This document shows, piece by piece, positions 1 through 8,351 of a stretch of 42,160 nucleotides of DNA (position 1 is the first letter of the stretch; each line of letters starts with the position of its first letter). The notes under the pieces are model-generated. The model was not told where the DNA came from, searched no databases, and was given only the letters and a program-made list of their open reading frames with translations. Source of the stretch: Porticoccaceae bacterium. GTDB lineage: Bacteria > Pseudomonadota > Gammaproteobacteria > Pseudomonadales > Porticoccaceae. A program made the translations under genes and the position numbers. The stretch is taken from positions 1 to 42,160 of the forward strand of contig JAQWUP010000045.1 of NCBI GenBank assembly GCA_029242085.1, read 5' to 3'.

Positions 1-127
1 ATGTATATAAATTATTGATTAGATTTATAGCTGGTTAGGCCTAAAAATAGAAGCCTAGAAGGCGCGATTAGATAACAACAGGCCGCTAAAACCTGTTTTA
101 ACCAGCAAAAATTAAAGGGGAGTGACA
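1..127. promoter_or_regulatory. Upstream region of the aldehyde dehydrogenase operon
   Basis: No gene is visible before the first CDS. The stretch is AT-rich. A 6-bp inverted repeat (AACAGG at 77-82, CCTGTT at 92-97, 9-nt loop, followed by TTTTA) lies about 30 nt before the start codon and could be an operator or a weak terminator of an upstream gene. An AAGGGGAG ribosome binding site (about 115-122) supports ATG 128 as the start of the next gene. I see no convincing sigma-70 promoter. Confidence 0.3.
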
Positions 128-1573
128 ATGAGTCAAACAATGTTCCAGAACTATATCAATGGTCAGTGGGTGGGCAGTTCAGCTGTTATAGAAAATATTA
201 ACCCGTCAGATACCAGTGATGTAGTGGGGCACTATGCCAAGGCGTCCTCAGAAGACTGTCTTGCAGCTATTGCGGCAGCCAATACTGCCTTTGAAGACTG
301 GTCGCAAAGTGGCCTCGAGCAGCGCAAGCAGGTGCTTGATTTTATCGGCGCCGAGCTTATTGCTCGCAGTGGTGAAATTGGCGAAATTCTCGCCCGAGAA
401 GAGGGTAAAACCCGCGCTGAGGGTGTTGGCGAAGTCTACCGCTCCGGTCAGTTCTTTCAATACTATGGCGCTGAGGCGCTGCGCCTGATGGGTGAAAACA
501 CCCAGTCGGTGCGTCCTGGTGTGGATGTAGAAGTCCATCGTGAAGCCCTGGGTGTTATTGGTATTGTTACACCTTGGAACTTCCCTATGGCAGTGGCGGC
601 ATGGAAAGTTGCCCCGGCTCTGGCCTATGGCAACGCTGTGGTACTTAAGCCTGCCGAGTTAGTTCCTGCGAGTGCCTGGATACTGGCCGATATTATCAGT
701 CGCAGTGGTTTGCCCGATGGGGTATTTAATCTTGTGATGGGATCGGGTCGGGAGGTGGGTGAAACCCTCTGTACCTCTGCAGATATTCAGGCGGTAACCT
801 TTACTGGATCTGTGGCTGTGGGCCGCCATATCGCTCGCAATGCTATCGACAATATGGCCCGTGTCCAGCTCGAGATGGGCAGTAAGAATGCTCTGGTGGT
901 GCTGGATGATGCAGATATTGATGTGGCGGTTTCCTGCGCCATTGCCGGTGGCTATTTTGGCACCGGACAAAAATGTACCGCCTCTTCAAGAATTATTGTT
1001 CAGGCTGGAATCCATGACGAGTTTGTTGAAAAAATGACTGCTGCTGTCAGTGGCCTAGTGGTGGGCCACGCTCTGGGCGAGGGCTCTCAGATCGGTCCAG
1101 TGGTGGATGCCCGCCAGCTTGAGCAGAACCTCGAGTATATGCAGATTGCCTTGGATGAAGGTGCCCAGTTAGTGGTGGGTGGTGAGCGCTTGCAGTTGGA
1201 TACCGAGGGTTTCTTTATGTCACCAGCATTGTTTATTAATACTAATAATGAGATGCGTATTAATCGTGAAGAAGTGTTTGGGCCAATCGCCTGTGTGATT
1301 AAGGTTGATAGCTATCAGGAGGCCCTCGATGTATCGAATGACTCAGACTTTGGTCTTACCTCAGGCATTATTACCAACTCGCTTCAGTATGCAGGGCACT
1401 TTAAACGTCATTCCAAATCCGGCTGCGTGATGGTCAATCTGCCCACAGCAGGTACCGATTATCATGTGCCCTTTGGCGGTCGTAAGAACTCCAGCTACGG
1501 CGCCCGCGAGCAGGGTCAGTACGCCCGCGAGTTCTATACCATTATAAAAACTAACTACAGCAAGCCTTACTAG
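128..1573 (+). CDS. NAD(P)-dependent aldehyde dehydrogenase
   Basis: ALDH-superfamily enzyme of 481 residues that would oxidise an aldehyde to a carboxylate in the cytoplasm. Hallmarks are all present: TPWNFP, the VLKPAE cofactor lysine motif, the general-base Glu249 in EMGSKN, the nucleophile Cys283 in GQKCTASSR, and EEVFGPI near the C terminus. The length is normal. The EMGSKN and GQKCTASSR forms recall alpha-ketoglutaric semialdehyde dehydrogenase or YcbD-like enzymes more than betaine aldehyde dehydrogenase, but the substrate cannot be fixed from sequence. I chose ATG 128 over GTG 122 because AAGGGGAG sits at the right distance. It heads a five-gene run with a dipeptidase-like protein and a BCCT transporter, which suggests it oxidises an aldehyde made during breakdown of the imported compound. 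Confidence 0.93.
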   Translation: MSQTMFQNYINGQWVGSSAVIENINPSDTSDVVGHYAKASSEDCLAAIAAANTAFEDWSQSGLEQRKQVLDFIGAELIARSGEIGEILAREEGKTRAEGVGEVYRSGQFFQYYGAEALRLMGENTQSVRPGVDVEVHREALGVIGIVTPWNFPMAVAAWKVAPALAYGNAVVLKPAELVPASAWILADIISRSGLPDGVFNLVMGSGREVGETLCTSADIQAVTFTGSVAVGRHIARNAIDNMARVQLEMGSKNALVVLDDADIDVAVSCAIAGGYFGTGQKCTASSRIIVQAGIHDEFVEKMTAAVSGLVVGHALGEGSQIGPVVDARQLEQNLEYMQIALDEGAQLVVGGERLQLDTEGFFMSPALFINTNNEMRINREEVFGPIACVIKVDSYQEALDVSNDSDFGLTSGIITNSLQYAGHFKRHSKSGCVMVNLPTAGTDYHVPFGGRKNSSYGAREQGQYAREFYTIIKTNYSKPY

Positions 1574-1585
1574 CGGGGGGCAACG

Positions 1586-2581
1586 ATGAACAGAGATATG
1601 CTTCTTATTGATGGCCTGCAGTACGTCAATTGGAATCGCGATCTATTTGAACAGGCTCAGCACGCCGGGTTACATGCTATTCATGTGACCATTGCCTACT
1701 GGGAAAATAGCCGTGAAACCTTAGAAAATATTGGGCATTGGAACCGTCACTTTCTCGATCATGGCGATCTGATTATACCGGTGCACAGTGCCGCCGACAT
1801 TTTAGAGGCCAAGCGGTCGGGTAAGGTAGGTATTATCTTTGGCTTTCAAAATTGCTCGCCGATTGAAGACGACGTCAAAATGGTGCAAATTCTGCATCAG
1901 CTGGGTGTGCGTATTATGCAGCTCAGTTACAATAACCAGAGCCTGCTGGCGACCGGTTGTTACGAGGAGCAAGATGGCGGTATTACCCGATTTGGCAAGC
2001 AGGTTATCAAAGAGATGAACCGCGTGGGCATGATTATTGATATGTCTCACAGCGCTGAAAAGTCCACCCTTGAAGCCATTGAGCTGTCGGAGCGACCGAT
2101 CGCGATTACCCATGCTAATCCGACATTTTTCCATGGGGCATTGCGCAATAAATCTGATACTGTACTGCGTGCCATCGGTGAGTCTGAGGGCATGCTGGGC
2201 TTTAGTATGTACCCGTTCCATTTAAAAAATGGCTCTGACTGCACCCTGCAAGAGTTTTGTCAGATGATTATGCAGACCGCCGAAATGATTGGTGTGGAGC
2301 GTCTGGGCATAGGCTCTGATCTCTGCGAAAATTGGGATTATTCGGTGCTGGAATGGATGCGCAGCGGTCGCTGGACCATGGGTATCGATCATGGCGAGGG
2401 CACCGCAGCCAGTCCCTCATGGCCCCGTCAACCAAGTTGGTTTGCCGGGTCAAAGGACATGCATACTGTGGCGCAGGGCCTCCAAGAGGTAGGCTTTAGC
2501 GGTACAGATGTCGCGGCAATTATGGGCCAGAACTGGCTGTCATTTTTTGAAAAATCATTTATTAGTAAGGACAAAGCATGA
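1586..2581 (+). CDS. M19 (membrane dipeptidase)-like hydrolase, divergent
   Basis: Peptidase family M19 / renal dipeptidase fold, 331 residues, no signal peptide, so cytoplasmic. Conserved parts are DMSH (His155), THANP (His176) and GIGSD (Asp245). Two features of classical M19 are missing: the N-terminal HxD metal pair, expected after Asp9-Gly10, reads Leu-Gln-Tyr, and the bridging Glu is Gln88 in FGFQN. The IIFGFQN and GCYE signatures match, from memory, the M19-like proteins found beside dimethylglycine demethylase genes (dgcAB) in pseudomonads (PA5396 type), so this is a known but uncharacterised subfamily. It starts 12 nt after the aldehyde dehydrogenase behind a G-rich ribosome binding site and overlaps the next gene by ATGA. 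Dipeptidase activity is doubtful; hydrolysis of another amide-like bond is possible. Confidence 0.85.
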   Translation: MNRDMLLIDGLQYVNWNRDLFEQAQHAGLHAIHVTIAYWENSRETLENIGHWNRHFLDHGDLIIPVHSAADILEAKRSGKVGIIFGFQNCSPIEDDVKMVQILHQLGVRIMQLSYNNQSLLATGCYEEQDGGITRFGKQVIKEMNRVGMIIDMSHSAEKSTLEAIELSERPIAITHANPTFFHGALRNKSDTVLRAIGESEGMLGFSMYPFHLKNGSDCTLQEFCQMIMQTAEMIGVERLGIGSDLCENWDYSVLEWMRSGRWTMGIDHGEGTAASPSWPRQPSWFAGSKDMHTVAQGLQEVGFSGTDVAAIMGQNWLSFFEKSFISKDKA

Positions 2582-4113
2582 GCCATCAGGTAGCAGAAAA
2601 CGCCAATACGGCAATCGATTGGCCGGTATTTATCTTAAGCGGCGGCTTCCTGCTAATGTTTGTGGCTACGGCATTATTTGATTTGAGTTTTCTTTCTGCT
2701 GTTGTTAACAGTGCCTTTGGCGGCGCGACCAAATTGTTTGGCGCTTACTGGCAGGTGTTAATGCTACTGACCTTTATTATTGCCCTGGGTGTTGCAGTCT
2801 CAGATTCTGGTCGGGCACGACTGGGTAATCTCAGTGCCCCGGATATCAGCACCTATAAGTGGGTGGCTATTATTATGTGTACGCTGCTGGCTGGTGGCGG
2901 CGTTTTTTGGGCGGCCGCCGAACCCATGGCGCATTTTATTAACTCACCACCATTGTTTGTAGTCGAGTCCGCGAGCCCGGCGGCAGTCTATCCGGCGCTG
3001 GCCCAGAGTTATATGCACTGGGGCTTTTTGTCTTGGTCTATTCTCGGTAGCTTAACGGCAATTATTTTCATGTATTTGCATTACGACAAAGGTTTGCCCC
3101 TAAAGCCGCGCATCCTACTCTATCCGGTTTTCGGTGAGGTGGTGCTCCACGGCTGGTTGGGTGCGTTAATTGATGCTGCCTGTGTGGTGGCTGTGGTTTC
3201 AGGTACTGTGGGGCCGATTGGCTTTTTGGGTCTGCAGGTTAGTTTTGGTCTGTCAGAGCTTTTTGGCATCAGTGATAGCTACAGCACTCAGCTGACGATT
3301 ATTTTGGGCCTTATCCTGATTTACACTATCTCTGCAGTCTCTGGTGTTACCCGCGGTATTCAGATTCTCAGCTCATTTAATATTGGTCTGGCCATGGTGT
3401 TGATGAGCTTTATTTTATTGGCAGGGCCAACCGCATTTATTTTTGATAGTTTTATTCAGTCGGTCGGGGTACTGATTACTGAGTTTATTCCCATGGCTAG
3501 CTATCGGGCCGATACTGGCTGGGTCAATGGTTGGACGGTATTTTTCTGGGGCTGGTTTATTGGTTATGGCCCATTGATGGCCATGTTTATTGCGCGTATC
3601 TCTCGCGGTCGCACCATTCGCCAATTGATTGTGACCCTGTCATTGATAGCCCCACTCGTGACCTATTTTTGGTTCACCATTGTAGGCGGCTCTGGTATTG
3701 CCTTAGAGTTGGCCAGCCCCGGAGTGATCTCTGAGCCCTATGCAGCGTCCGGAATGCCAGCGGCACTGCTGGCCATTACTCAGCAGTTGCCATGGGGCTT
3801 TTTAATCTCAGTGCTATTTTTGGTGCTGACCACTATCTTTGTGGCCACCACAGGTGACTCTATGACCTATACCGTGTCTATGGTCATGACAGGTACCGAT
3901 AACCCGCCCACAGCACTGCGCGTATTCTGGGGGATTATGATGGGTGTTTTGGCCGCCATACTGATCTCAATCGGGTCTGGGGGCGTATCTGCGTTACAGT
4001 CATTTATTGTCGTAACTGCCGTTCCAGTGTCGCTTATATTAATGCCGTCACTTTGGAATGCGCCTAAACTAGCGAAAAAATTGGCCGCAGAACAGGGCCT
4101 CAAATCATCTTAA
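2578..4113 (+). CDS. BCCT-family osmolyte transporter (divergent)
   Basis: Betaine/carnitine/choline transporter family, 511 residues, about 12 hydrophobic segments, inner membrane. The family signature is clear at residues 322-337 (FFWGWFIGYGPLMAMF), followed by IARISRGRTIRQ. Compared with BetP-like transporters and the second BCCT of this window, the TM8 aromatic box has Tyr330 where Trp is usual, and the glycine-rich GIGIG stretch of TM3 is replaced by LAGGGVFWAAAEP. This suggests a substrate or coupling ion different from Na+/glycine betaine. Translation is coupled to the M19-like gene (ATGA overlap) and the following gene begins directly at its stop codon. Membership of the family is certain; the substrate is unknown. 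Confidence 0.93.
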   Translation: MSHQVAENANTAIDWPVFILSGGFLLMFVATALFDLSFLSAVVNSAFGGATKLFGAYWQVLMLLTFIIALGVAVSDSGRARLGNLSAPDISTYKWVAIIMCTLLAGGGVFWAAAEPMAHFINSPPLFVVESASPAAVYPALAQSYMHWGFLSWSILGSLTAIIFMYLHYDKGLPLKPRILLYPVFGEVVLHGWLGALIDAACVVAVVSGTVGPIGFLGLQVSFGLSELFGISDSYSTQLTIILGLILIYTISAVSGVTRGIQILSSFNIGLAMVLMSFILLAGPTAFIFDSFIQSVGVLITEFIPMASYRADTGWVNGWTVFFWGWFIGYGPLMAMFIARISRGRTIRQLIVTLSLIAPLVTYFWFTIVGGSGIALELASPGVISEPYAASGMPAALLAITQQLPWGFLISVLFLVLTTIFVATTGDSMTYTVSMVMTGTDNPPTALRVFWGIMMGVLAAILISIGSGGVSALQSFIVVTAVPVSLILMPSLWNAPKLAKKLAAEQGLKSS

Positions 4114-5877
4114 ATGGGCAGCGCTTTGCAACGCAATCAGCACTCTACAGCACAGCAAGCATTGAGCGATACGCAGGTATTGCCGCTGCGTCCTGCCAGC
4201 CAGGTTATGCAGCTGGAGCGTCTGGGTAGTTTCCATCAGTCGCGACTAAGTTTTATGCGCACACTGGTGCGGCGCATGGTGTCAGAGAACTGGCAGATTA
4301 CCAGCCCGGTATTCGATCTCGACCAGCATGGCTATGGAACTGTGGTCTATCAGGTCGAGGCCAAATACGGCACCTTTAGCTATGTGCTGTTCTCCCATTA
4401 CCTGAATCCAGAAAACCGCAATGATCGGGTTATCGCCGACGAGTGGGACCTCACCATGGCCCTCTGTGAAGGCACCGTCGATATAGAGCAATTAGAATTT
4501 TTACGCAACAATGTACCCAAGCAGGAAGCTGGACGGGTTGATGCCAGGGTGCTGGTTTTATCCCGCGCCAACCGCAGTGCACGAACCTTTGACTATGTGG
4601 TCGATGAGCTTGCCGCTGGCCGCCAACCCTGTATTGATGTGATTGCTGAAGTGGGTTATTTGTATCGCACTACCGCGGCCTATGGCAGTGGCAAAATGGG
4701 TATGGCGGACTGGGAAAAAGTGCGCACCAAACACCCCGACTTCGCCCGACCCTTCGCCGCAGAGATGTTTACCTGTTTTATGTTGCGTCACTTTAGTATG
4801 CAGCAGGCAGATTATTTAGCCGCCCAGCGCGCGCCAAAGACTGCGACGGTTCTCCATAAAGAGATTAAGCGCTATGTGGGCATCGGTAATTCCACCGGCC
4901 TCGGTATGGCGCCTTTTTTGATCAATCATCCTCTGCTGATTAACCAGTGGATAGAGATGCGGGAAACGGCATTGGCCCGTGTGGTCGCGGCCAGTGAAGT
5001 AGGTGTCGACGAGGCTACCATAGGCCGTTTAGAGACGGCCATGGGGCGTGTTATCCAACACCTGAGTGAAATAGTTACTGCAGATGAGCGGCAAAATAAC
5101 TCCAATGTTTCCGTGTGCGAAGAGTTACAGCTAATTTATCAGTGGCTGCAAGAGCAGGGCACAGAGTTGGCTAGTAACCATTATGTATGGGCGGACCTTA
5201 TTCAATATGCCGAACACAGCTGTCGCATAGAAACCCAAGAAGTAATCAACACCTTGCTGATTGAGCTCTATCCCGAGTTGGTGGATGACTTGGAAGAGCT
5301 GATGGACGTCGAAGAGTCCATGCAGGTACTGCCAGAAATGTCGGTTGACCAGCTACAGCAGATTGTCGAAGAAAAATATGACTGGGCCCTGGCTATAGAC
5401 TTTAGTCAGTACGAATCTATGGGGGCATTTTGGTATCGCTCCCAAGAGAAAATGGAGCCCCGCCTCGGCCAAACTAATATAGATATGGGCATGGAAAAAG
5501 AGATGCCCCTGGCAATTGGCCGTCGGGTGCGTGAGTGCTATGATCTCCTCTGTGCCTACAATCAGGCGTATCCGCAACAGAATGTCGCCCACTTTATTGT
5601 GAAGAATCCGACCTATAGTGGCATTGTCAGCCGCATTCAAACCATGGCCAAGAGCCAGTACGGTGAGATTCGTGAAAATTTGGTGCACAGCGATGTGCTG
5701 CCTATTCACCTGCTACGCTGCAAGCTGTCCTTTTTTGGTGTGAGTAAATTTGACCCTCGCTCACGTCTTTGGGTGCGCAACACCATGTTCCAAGGCGCGC
5801 CGCTGATCAGTGATTTTGGCGAACCCTTTGTCGATGATTGGCAGTTTCCTATCAAACCTGTGTTGACCTCTACCTAG
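4114..5877 (+). CDS. Protein of unknown function, 587 residues
   Basis: I do not recognise a family. The protein is soluble-looking, with no signal peptide, no membrane segment and no nucleotide-binding loop. It is rich in acidic and aromatic residues. The most motif-like parts are the stretch around residues 256-275 (GIGNSTGLGMAPFLINHP) and an N-terminal block containing YGTFSYVLFSHYL and DEWDLTMALCEG. The start ATG follows the BCCT stop codon with no gap, and no good ribosome binding site is seen, so translation is probably coupled; ATG 4207 is an alternative. The next gene starts 5 nt after its stop. Its position in a transporter/dehydrogenase operon suggests a catabolic enzyme or an assembly partner, but no function can be assigned. 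Confidence 0.85.
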   Translation: MGSALQRNQHSTAQQALSDTQVLPLRPASQVMQLERLGSFHQSRLSFMRTLVRRMVSENWQITSPVFDLDQHGYGTVVYQVEAKYGTFSYVLFSHYLNPENRNDRVIADEWDLTMALCEGTVDIEQLEFLRNNVPKQEAGRVDARVLVLSRANRSARTFDYVVDELAAGRQPCIDVIAEVGYLYRTTAAYGSGKMGMADWEKVRTKHPDFARPFAAEMFTCFMLRHFSMQQADYLAAQRAPKTATVLHKEIKRYVGIGNSTGLGMAPFLINHPLLINQWIEMRETALARVVAASEVGVDEATIGRLETAMGRVIQHLSEIVTADERQNNSNVSVCEELQLIYQWLQEQGTELASNHYVWADLIQYAEHSCRIETQEVINTLLIELYPELVDDLEELMDVEESMQVLPEMSVDQLQQIVEEKYDWALAIDFSQYESMGAFWYRSQEKMEPRLGQTNIDMGMEKEMPLAIGRRVRECYDLLCAYNQAYPQQNVAHFIVKNPTYSGIVSRIQTMAKSQYGEIRENLVHSDVLPIHLLRCKLSFFGVSKFDPRSRLWVRNTMFQGAPLISDFGEPFVDDWQFPIKPVLTST

Positions 5878-5882
5878 CCATT

Positions 5883-6614
5883 ATGAAAGTGTCCAAAAAC
5901 GAACTTATGGCTTCATTAAAGAAGGCATTTGAGGGCTTGGGTTTTCAGCCCGGCGACTACTATGATGCCGCCGATATGGTGGTCTGGTTGGAGACCCATG
6001 GTTTTGATGGCTTTGCTCGACTGCAGGCGGCTCTGGCCTACCTCAATACCACTGCCCCCAACCATGCTGTGTTGATCCAAGAAGATGCGCACAATGCAGT
6101 GCTGGATGGAGAGGATAGCTCTATTTTACTCTGCGGCAGCGAGGCCGTTGATCTGCTTGTTGCTCAGGTAATGAAGGGTTCCGTCTCTGGGTTACAGCTT
6201 AAAAATTGTTATAACCGAACATTTATTTTGCAGCGACTGGTTAAAGCGGCGCAGCGAAACATTGCCTTTGTTGCCTACTGGCGGCAGGAGGATTACATCG
6301 TCAAGGTGTCTGTGGCGGCCGGTGCCAAACTGCCGGATTACAGGACCTTTGTTATGACTGAAATCTTGGAACCTCAGTCATTAACCATTTTTGCGGGCGC
6401 AAATTTAGAGGCCATTAAAGAGCAATTTGCTGCTCAGCTAGTCATGGGTCCAACGCTTGAAACCTATACCGAGAAAGAAATGACCGCCTGTTATCTAGAC
6501 TCGATTGAGCAGGGCATCGAAATCGATGAGGCCCTATGGCGAATGCTTGAGGACCTGGTTGATAGAATACTTGTTGAATCCACCGAAAGCTCTAGAGCTG
6601 GAGCAGGCGACTAA
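5883..6614 (+). CDS. DUF3726-like protein
   Basis: Small soluble protein of 243 residues. The N terminus (KVSKNELMASLKKAFEGLGF followed by DAADMVVWLETHGFDG) resembles, from memory, DUF3726 proteins, which begin with a similar helix and an AA..WL..HG.DG pattern. No catalytic motif is visible. An upstream in-frame ATG at 5838 would overlap the preceding gene by 40 nt; ATG 5883, 5 nt after the 587-residue protein, is preferred. It is the last gene of the five-gene rightward run and ends 16 nt from a convergent LysR gene. The tight pairing with the 587-residue protein suggests they act together. The family assignment is moderate and the function unknown. Confidence 0.65.
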   Translation: MKVSKNELMASLKKAFEGLGFQPGDYYDAADMVVWLETHGFDGFARLQAALAYLNTTAPNHAVLIQEDAHNAVLDGEDSSILLCGSEAVDLLVAQVMKGSVSGLQLKNCYNRTFILQRLVKAAQRNIAFVAYWRQEDYIVKVSVAAGAKLPDYRTFVMTEILEPQSLTIFAGANLEAIKEQFAAQLVMGPTLETYTEKEMTACYLDSIEQGIEIDEALWRMLEDLVDRILVESTESSRAGAGD

Positions 6615-6630
6615 ACAGCTTAATATAGGC

Positions 6631-7527
6631 CTATCCTGACATTTCCATCTCAGCCTGACCGATTAACCAGTAGCGAAAAGCTTCCACATGGGGGTGTACA
6701 TGCTGGTTCACCGGTGTGGCTAAAAAGAACGACTCCGCCGTGACCACAGTTTCATCAAAGGGTGAAATCAAACGCCCGCTGGCGAGCATATTGGCCGCCA
6801 ACGATGTGCGACTAAGGGCGATACCATGCCCTAGTGCAGCCATTTCCATAGCGGTCATCAATGAGTCAAAGTGAACACCCTGAGACGAGTCCACCTCGTG
6901 ATAGCCGAGCTGATTTAGCCAAAAGCCCCAGCCCTCCTCATAACCAATCACATGCAAAAGAGTATGGTCCGAGAGTTCATCAGGATTCGCTGGCGGTTTT
7001 TTTCCATCTAACAGCACTGGGCTGCACAGCGGAATAAGATCATCCCAGGTCAAGCGATTGCTGGTAAAGCCGGGCCATAATCCTTTGCCATAACGTACTT
7101 CTACATCGGCTTCCTTATCTGGATCGGCAACCCAGATATTACTGGTGAAGCGGAGCCCTATATCTGGATGCTGAGCTCGAAAGCTGGCCAATCTGGGTGC
7201 CAGCCAATGATTAAAGAACACCAGATTTACCCTGACAGTAAGCGTTCTGCTGCGCTCTTTACCAAATACCTCATCGGTGACCACAGCAAGTTTTTCTATG
7301 GATTCACGCACCCCGGGAATATAGGCGCGACCTGCATCGGTTAGCTCCAGCCCTCGCGGTAGTCGCTTGAACAGCGCACAGCCAAGTTGAGCTTCCAGTC
7401 CTTTGATCTGCTGGCTGATTGCTGCCTGTGTCATGTGTAGTTCAGCAGCTGCCTGAGTAAAGTTCAGGTGGCGCGCCGAAGCTTCAAATGAGCGCAGCCA
7501 GTTTAGGGGTGGCAGTCTTTTTTTCAT
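6631..7527 (-). CDS. LysR-family regulator (GcvA-like), candidate DddR
   Basis: LysR-type transcriptional regulator of 298 residues. The N-terminal winged helix-turn-helix (residues about 6-65: LNWLRSFEASARHLNFTQAAAELHMTQAAISQQIKGLE) is of the GcvA/AmpR kind; the rest is the periplasmic-binding-protein-like effector domain. The start is set by GAGGT 7 nt before the ATG. It is the last of five leftward genes dddT-dddB-dddC-iclR-lysR with only 14 nt after the IclR stop. In Marinomonas the DMSP regulator DddR is a LysR protein encoded just after dddC, so this is a good positional candidate for DddR. The second LysR gene at 15770-16741 is the competing candidate. Confidence 0.92.
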   Translation of the reverse strand: MKKRLPPLNWLRSFEASARHLNFTQAAAELHMTQAAISQQIKGLEAQLGCALFKRLPRGLELTDAGRAYIPGVRESIEKLAVVTDEVFGKERSRTLTVRVNLVFFNHWLAPRLASFRAQHPDIGLRFTSNIWVADPDKEADVEVRYGKGLWPGFTSNRLTWDDLIPLCSPVLLDGKKPPANPDELSDHTLLHVIGYEEGWGFWLNQLGYHEVDSSQGVHFDSLMTAMEMAALGHGIALSRTSLAANMLASGRLISPFDETVVTAESFFLATPVNQHVHPHVEAFRYWLIGQAEMEMSG

Positions 7528-7541
7528 AATGATACCTCTTA

Positions 7542-8336
7542 CTAACTGGTGCTGTTGTCGGGCTCGTCAATTAGACGCCCCAGTTCGTCTGCCGCGCTAC
7601 GCAGAATACTAAGATAGCCTAGTAGCTGTGGCAGACCTTTGCGAATGACTGGCGCATGGGTAAACAGACAGGCTAGCAGTTTACCTTTGCCGTCTATTAC
7701 CGGCACTGCACAGGCCACCATACCGTCGGCAAACTCTTCATTGTCGGTGCCCACTTTGGTGTTTTTTATCTTGACCAGTTCGGCTTCCAGGATCTCGGGA
7801 TCGGTAATGGTATTTCTGGTGTACTGACCCAGTGGCAGTTTATTGATAATGCTCAGGCGCCGCTCCTTTGGTAGCGAGCTAAGGTACAGCTTGCCACTGG
7901 CAGTACACCAAGTTGGCGTATGGCTTCCCACTTGCAGATGTATCTGCAGAGGCCAATCGGTTTGCACCCTGTCGTAGTAAATCATATCGGTGCCATTGGG
8001 AATGGCGATACCGCAGGTTTCACCAATTTCATCGGTGAGCCTGGTGAGAATGGCCTGGCGTACAGCTTTAAATTTACTGCTATAGAGTAACCCCAGTGCC
8101 ATGCCATGGAGGCGATTGCCGGGCATAATTAAGCCGCGCATGGAGGTCTGTATATAGCCGTCGGCTTCGAGCTGATTGAGTAGGCGATGAACGCTGGGCT
8201 TGGGAATATCAAGCTGGTGGGAGAGGTCGGCTGGGGACATTGGTCGCTCAGCCTTGGCTACGGCCTCTATGATTTCCATGACTCTGGAAATAGAGGAACC
8301 CTTCTCGCGCGGCGCTGCTGTAATGGCTTGCGGCAT
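7542..8336 (-). CDS. IclR-family transcriptional regulator
   Basis: 264 residues with the IclR architecture: an N-terminal winged HTH (ISRVMEIIEAVAKAERPMSPADLSHQLDIPKPSVHRLLNQLEADGYI region, residues about 16-65) and a C-terminal effector-binding domain with GTDMIYYDR, TPTWCTASGKLYLSSL and the late VACAVPVIDGKGK segment. An AGGA ribosome binding site lies 7 nt before the ATG. It sits between dddC (15 nt) and the LysR gene (14 nt), so it is probably cotranscribed with the DMSP genes. IclR regulators often sense carboxylic or aromatic acids; a 3-hydroxypropionate or acrylate-type effector would fit but is inference. Confidence 0.93.
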   Translation of the reverse strand: MPQAITAAPREKGSSISRVMEIIEAVAKAERPMSPADLSHQLDIPKPSVHRLLNQLEADGYIQTSMRGLIMPGNRLHGMALGLLYSSKFKAVRQAILTRLTDEIGETCGIAIPNGTDMIYYDRVQTDWPLQIHLQVGSHTPTWCTASGKLYLSSLPKERRLSIINKLPLGQYTRNTITDPEILEAELVKIKNTKVGTDNEEFADGMVACAVPVIDGKGKLLACLFTHAPVIRKGLPQLLGYLSILRSAADELGRLIDEPDNSTS

Positions 8337-8351
8337 CGGTAAATCCTGTGG

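Noticed and set aside
77-97. AACAGG/CCTGTT inverted repeat followed by TTTT as a terminator
   Set aside because: Only a 6-bp stem with a 9-nt loop and a short T-run; kept only as a note on the upstream region.
659-970. Long opposite-strand open frames inside the aldehyde dehydrogenase and other genes
   Set aside because: They lie within clearly coding genes, show no family motifs and no ribosome binding sites, and reflect codon bias of the true gene.
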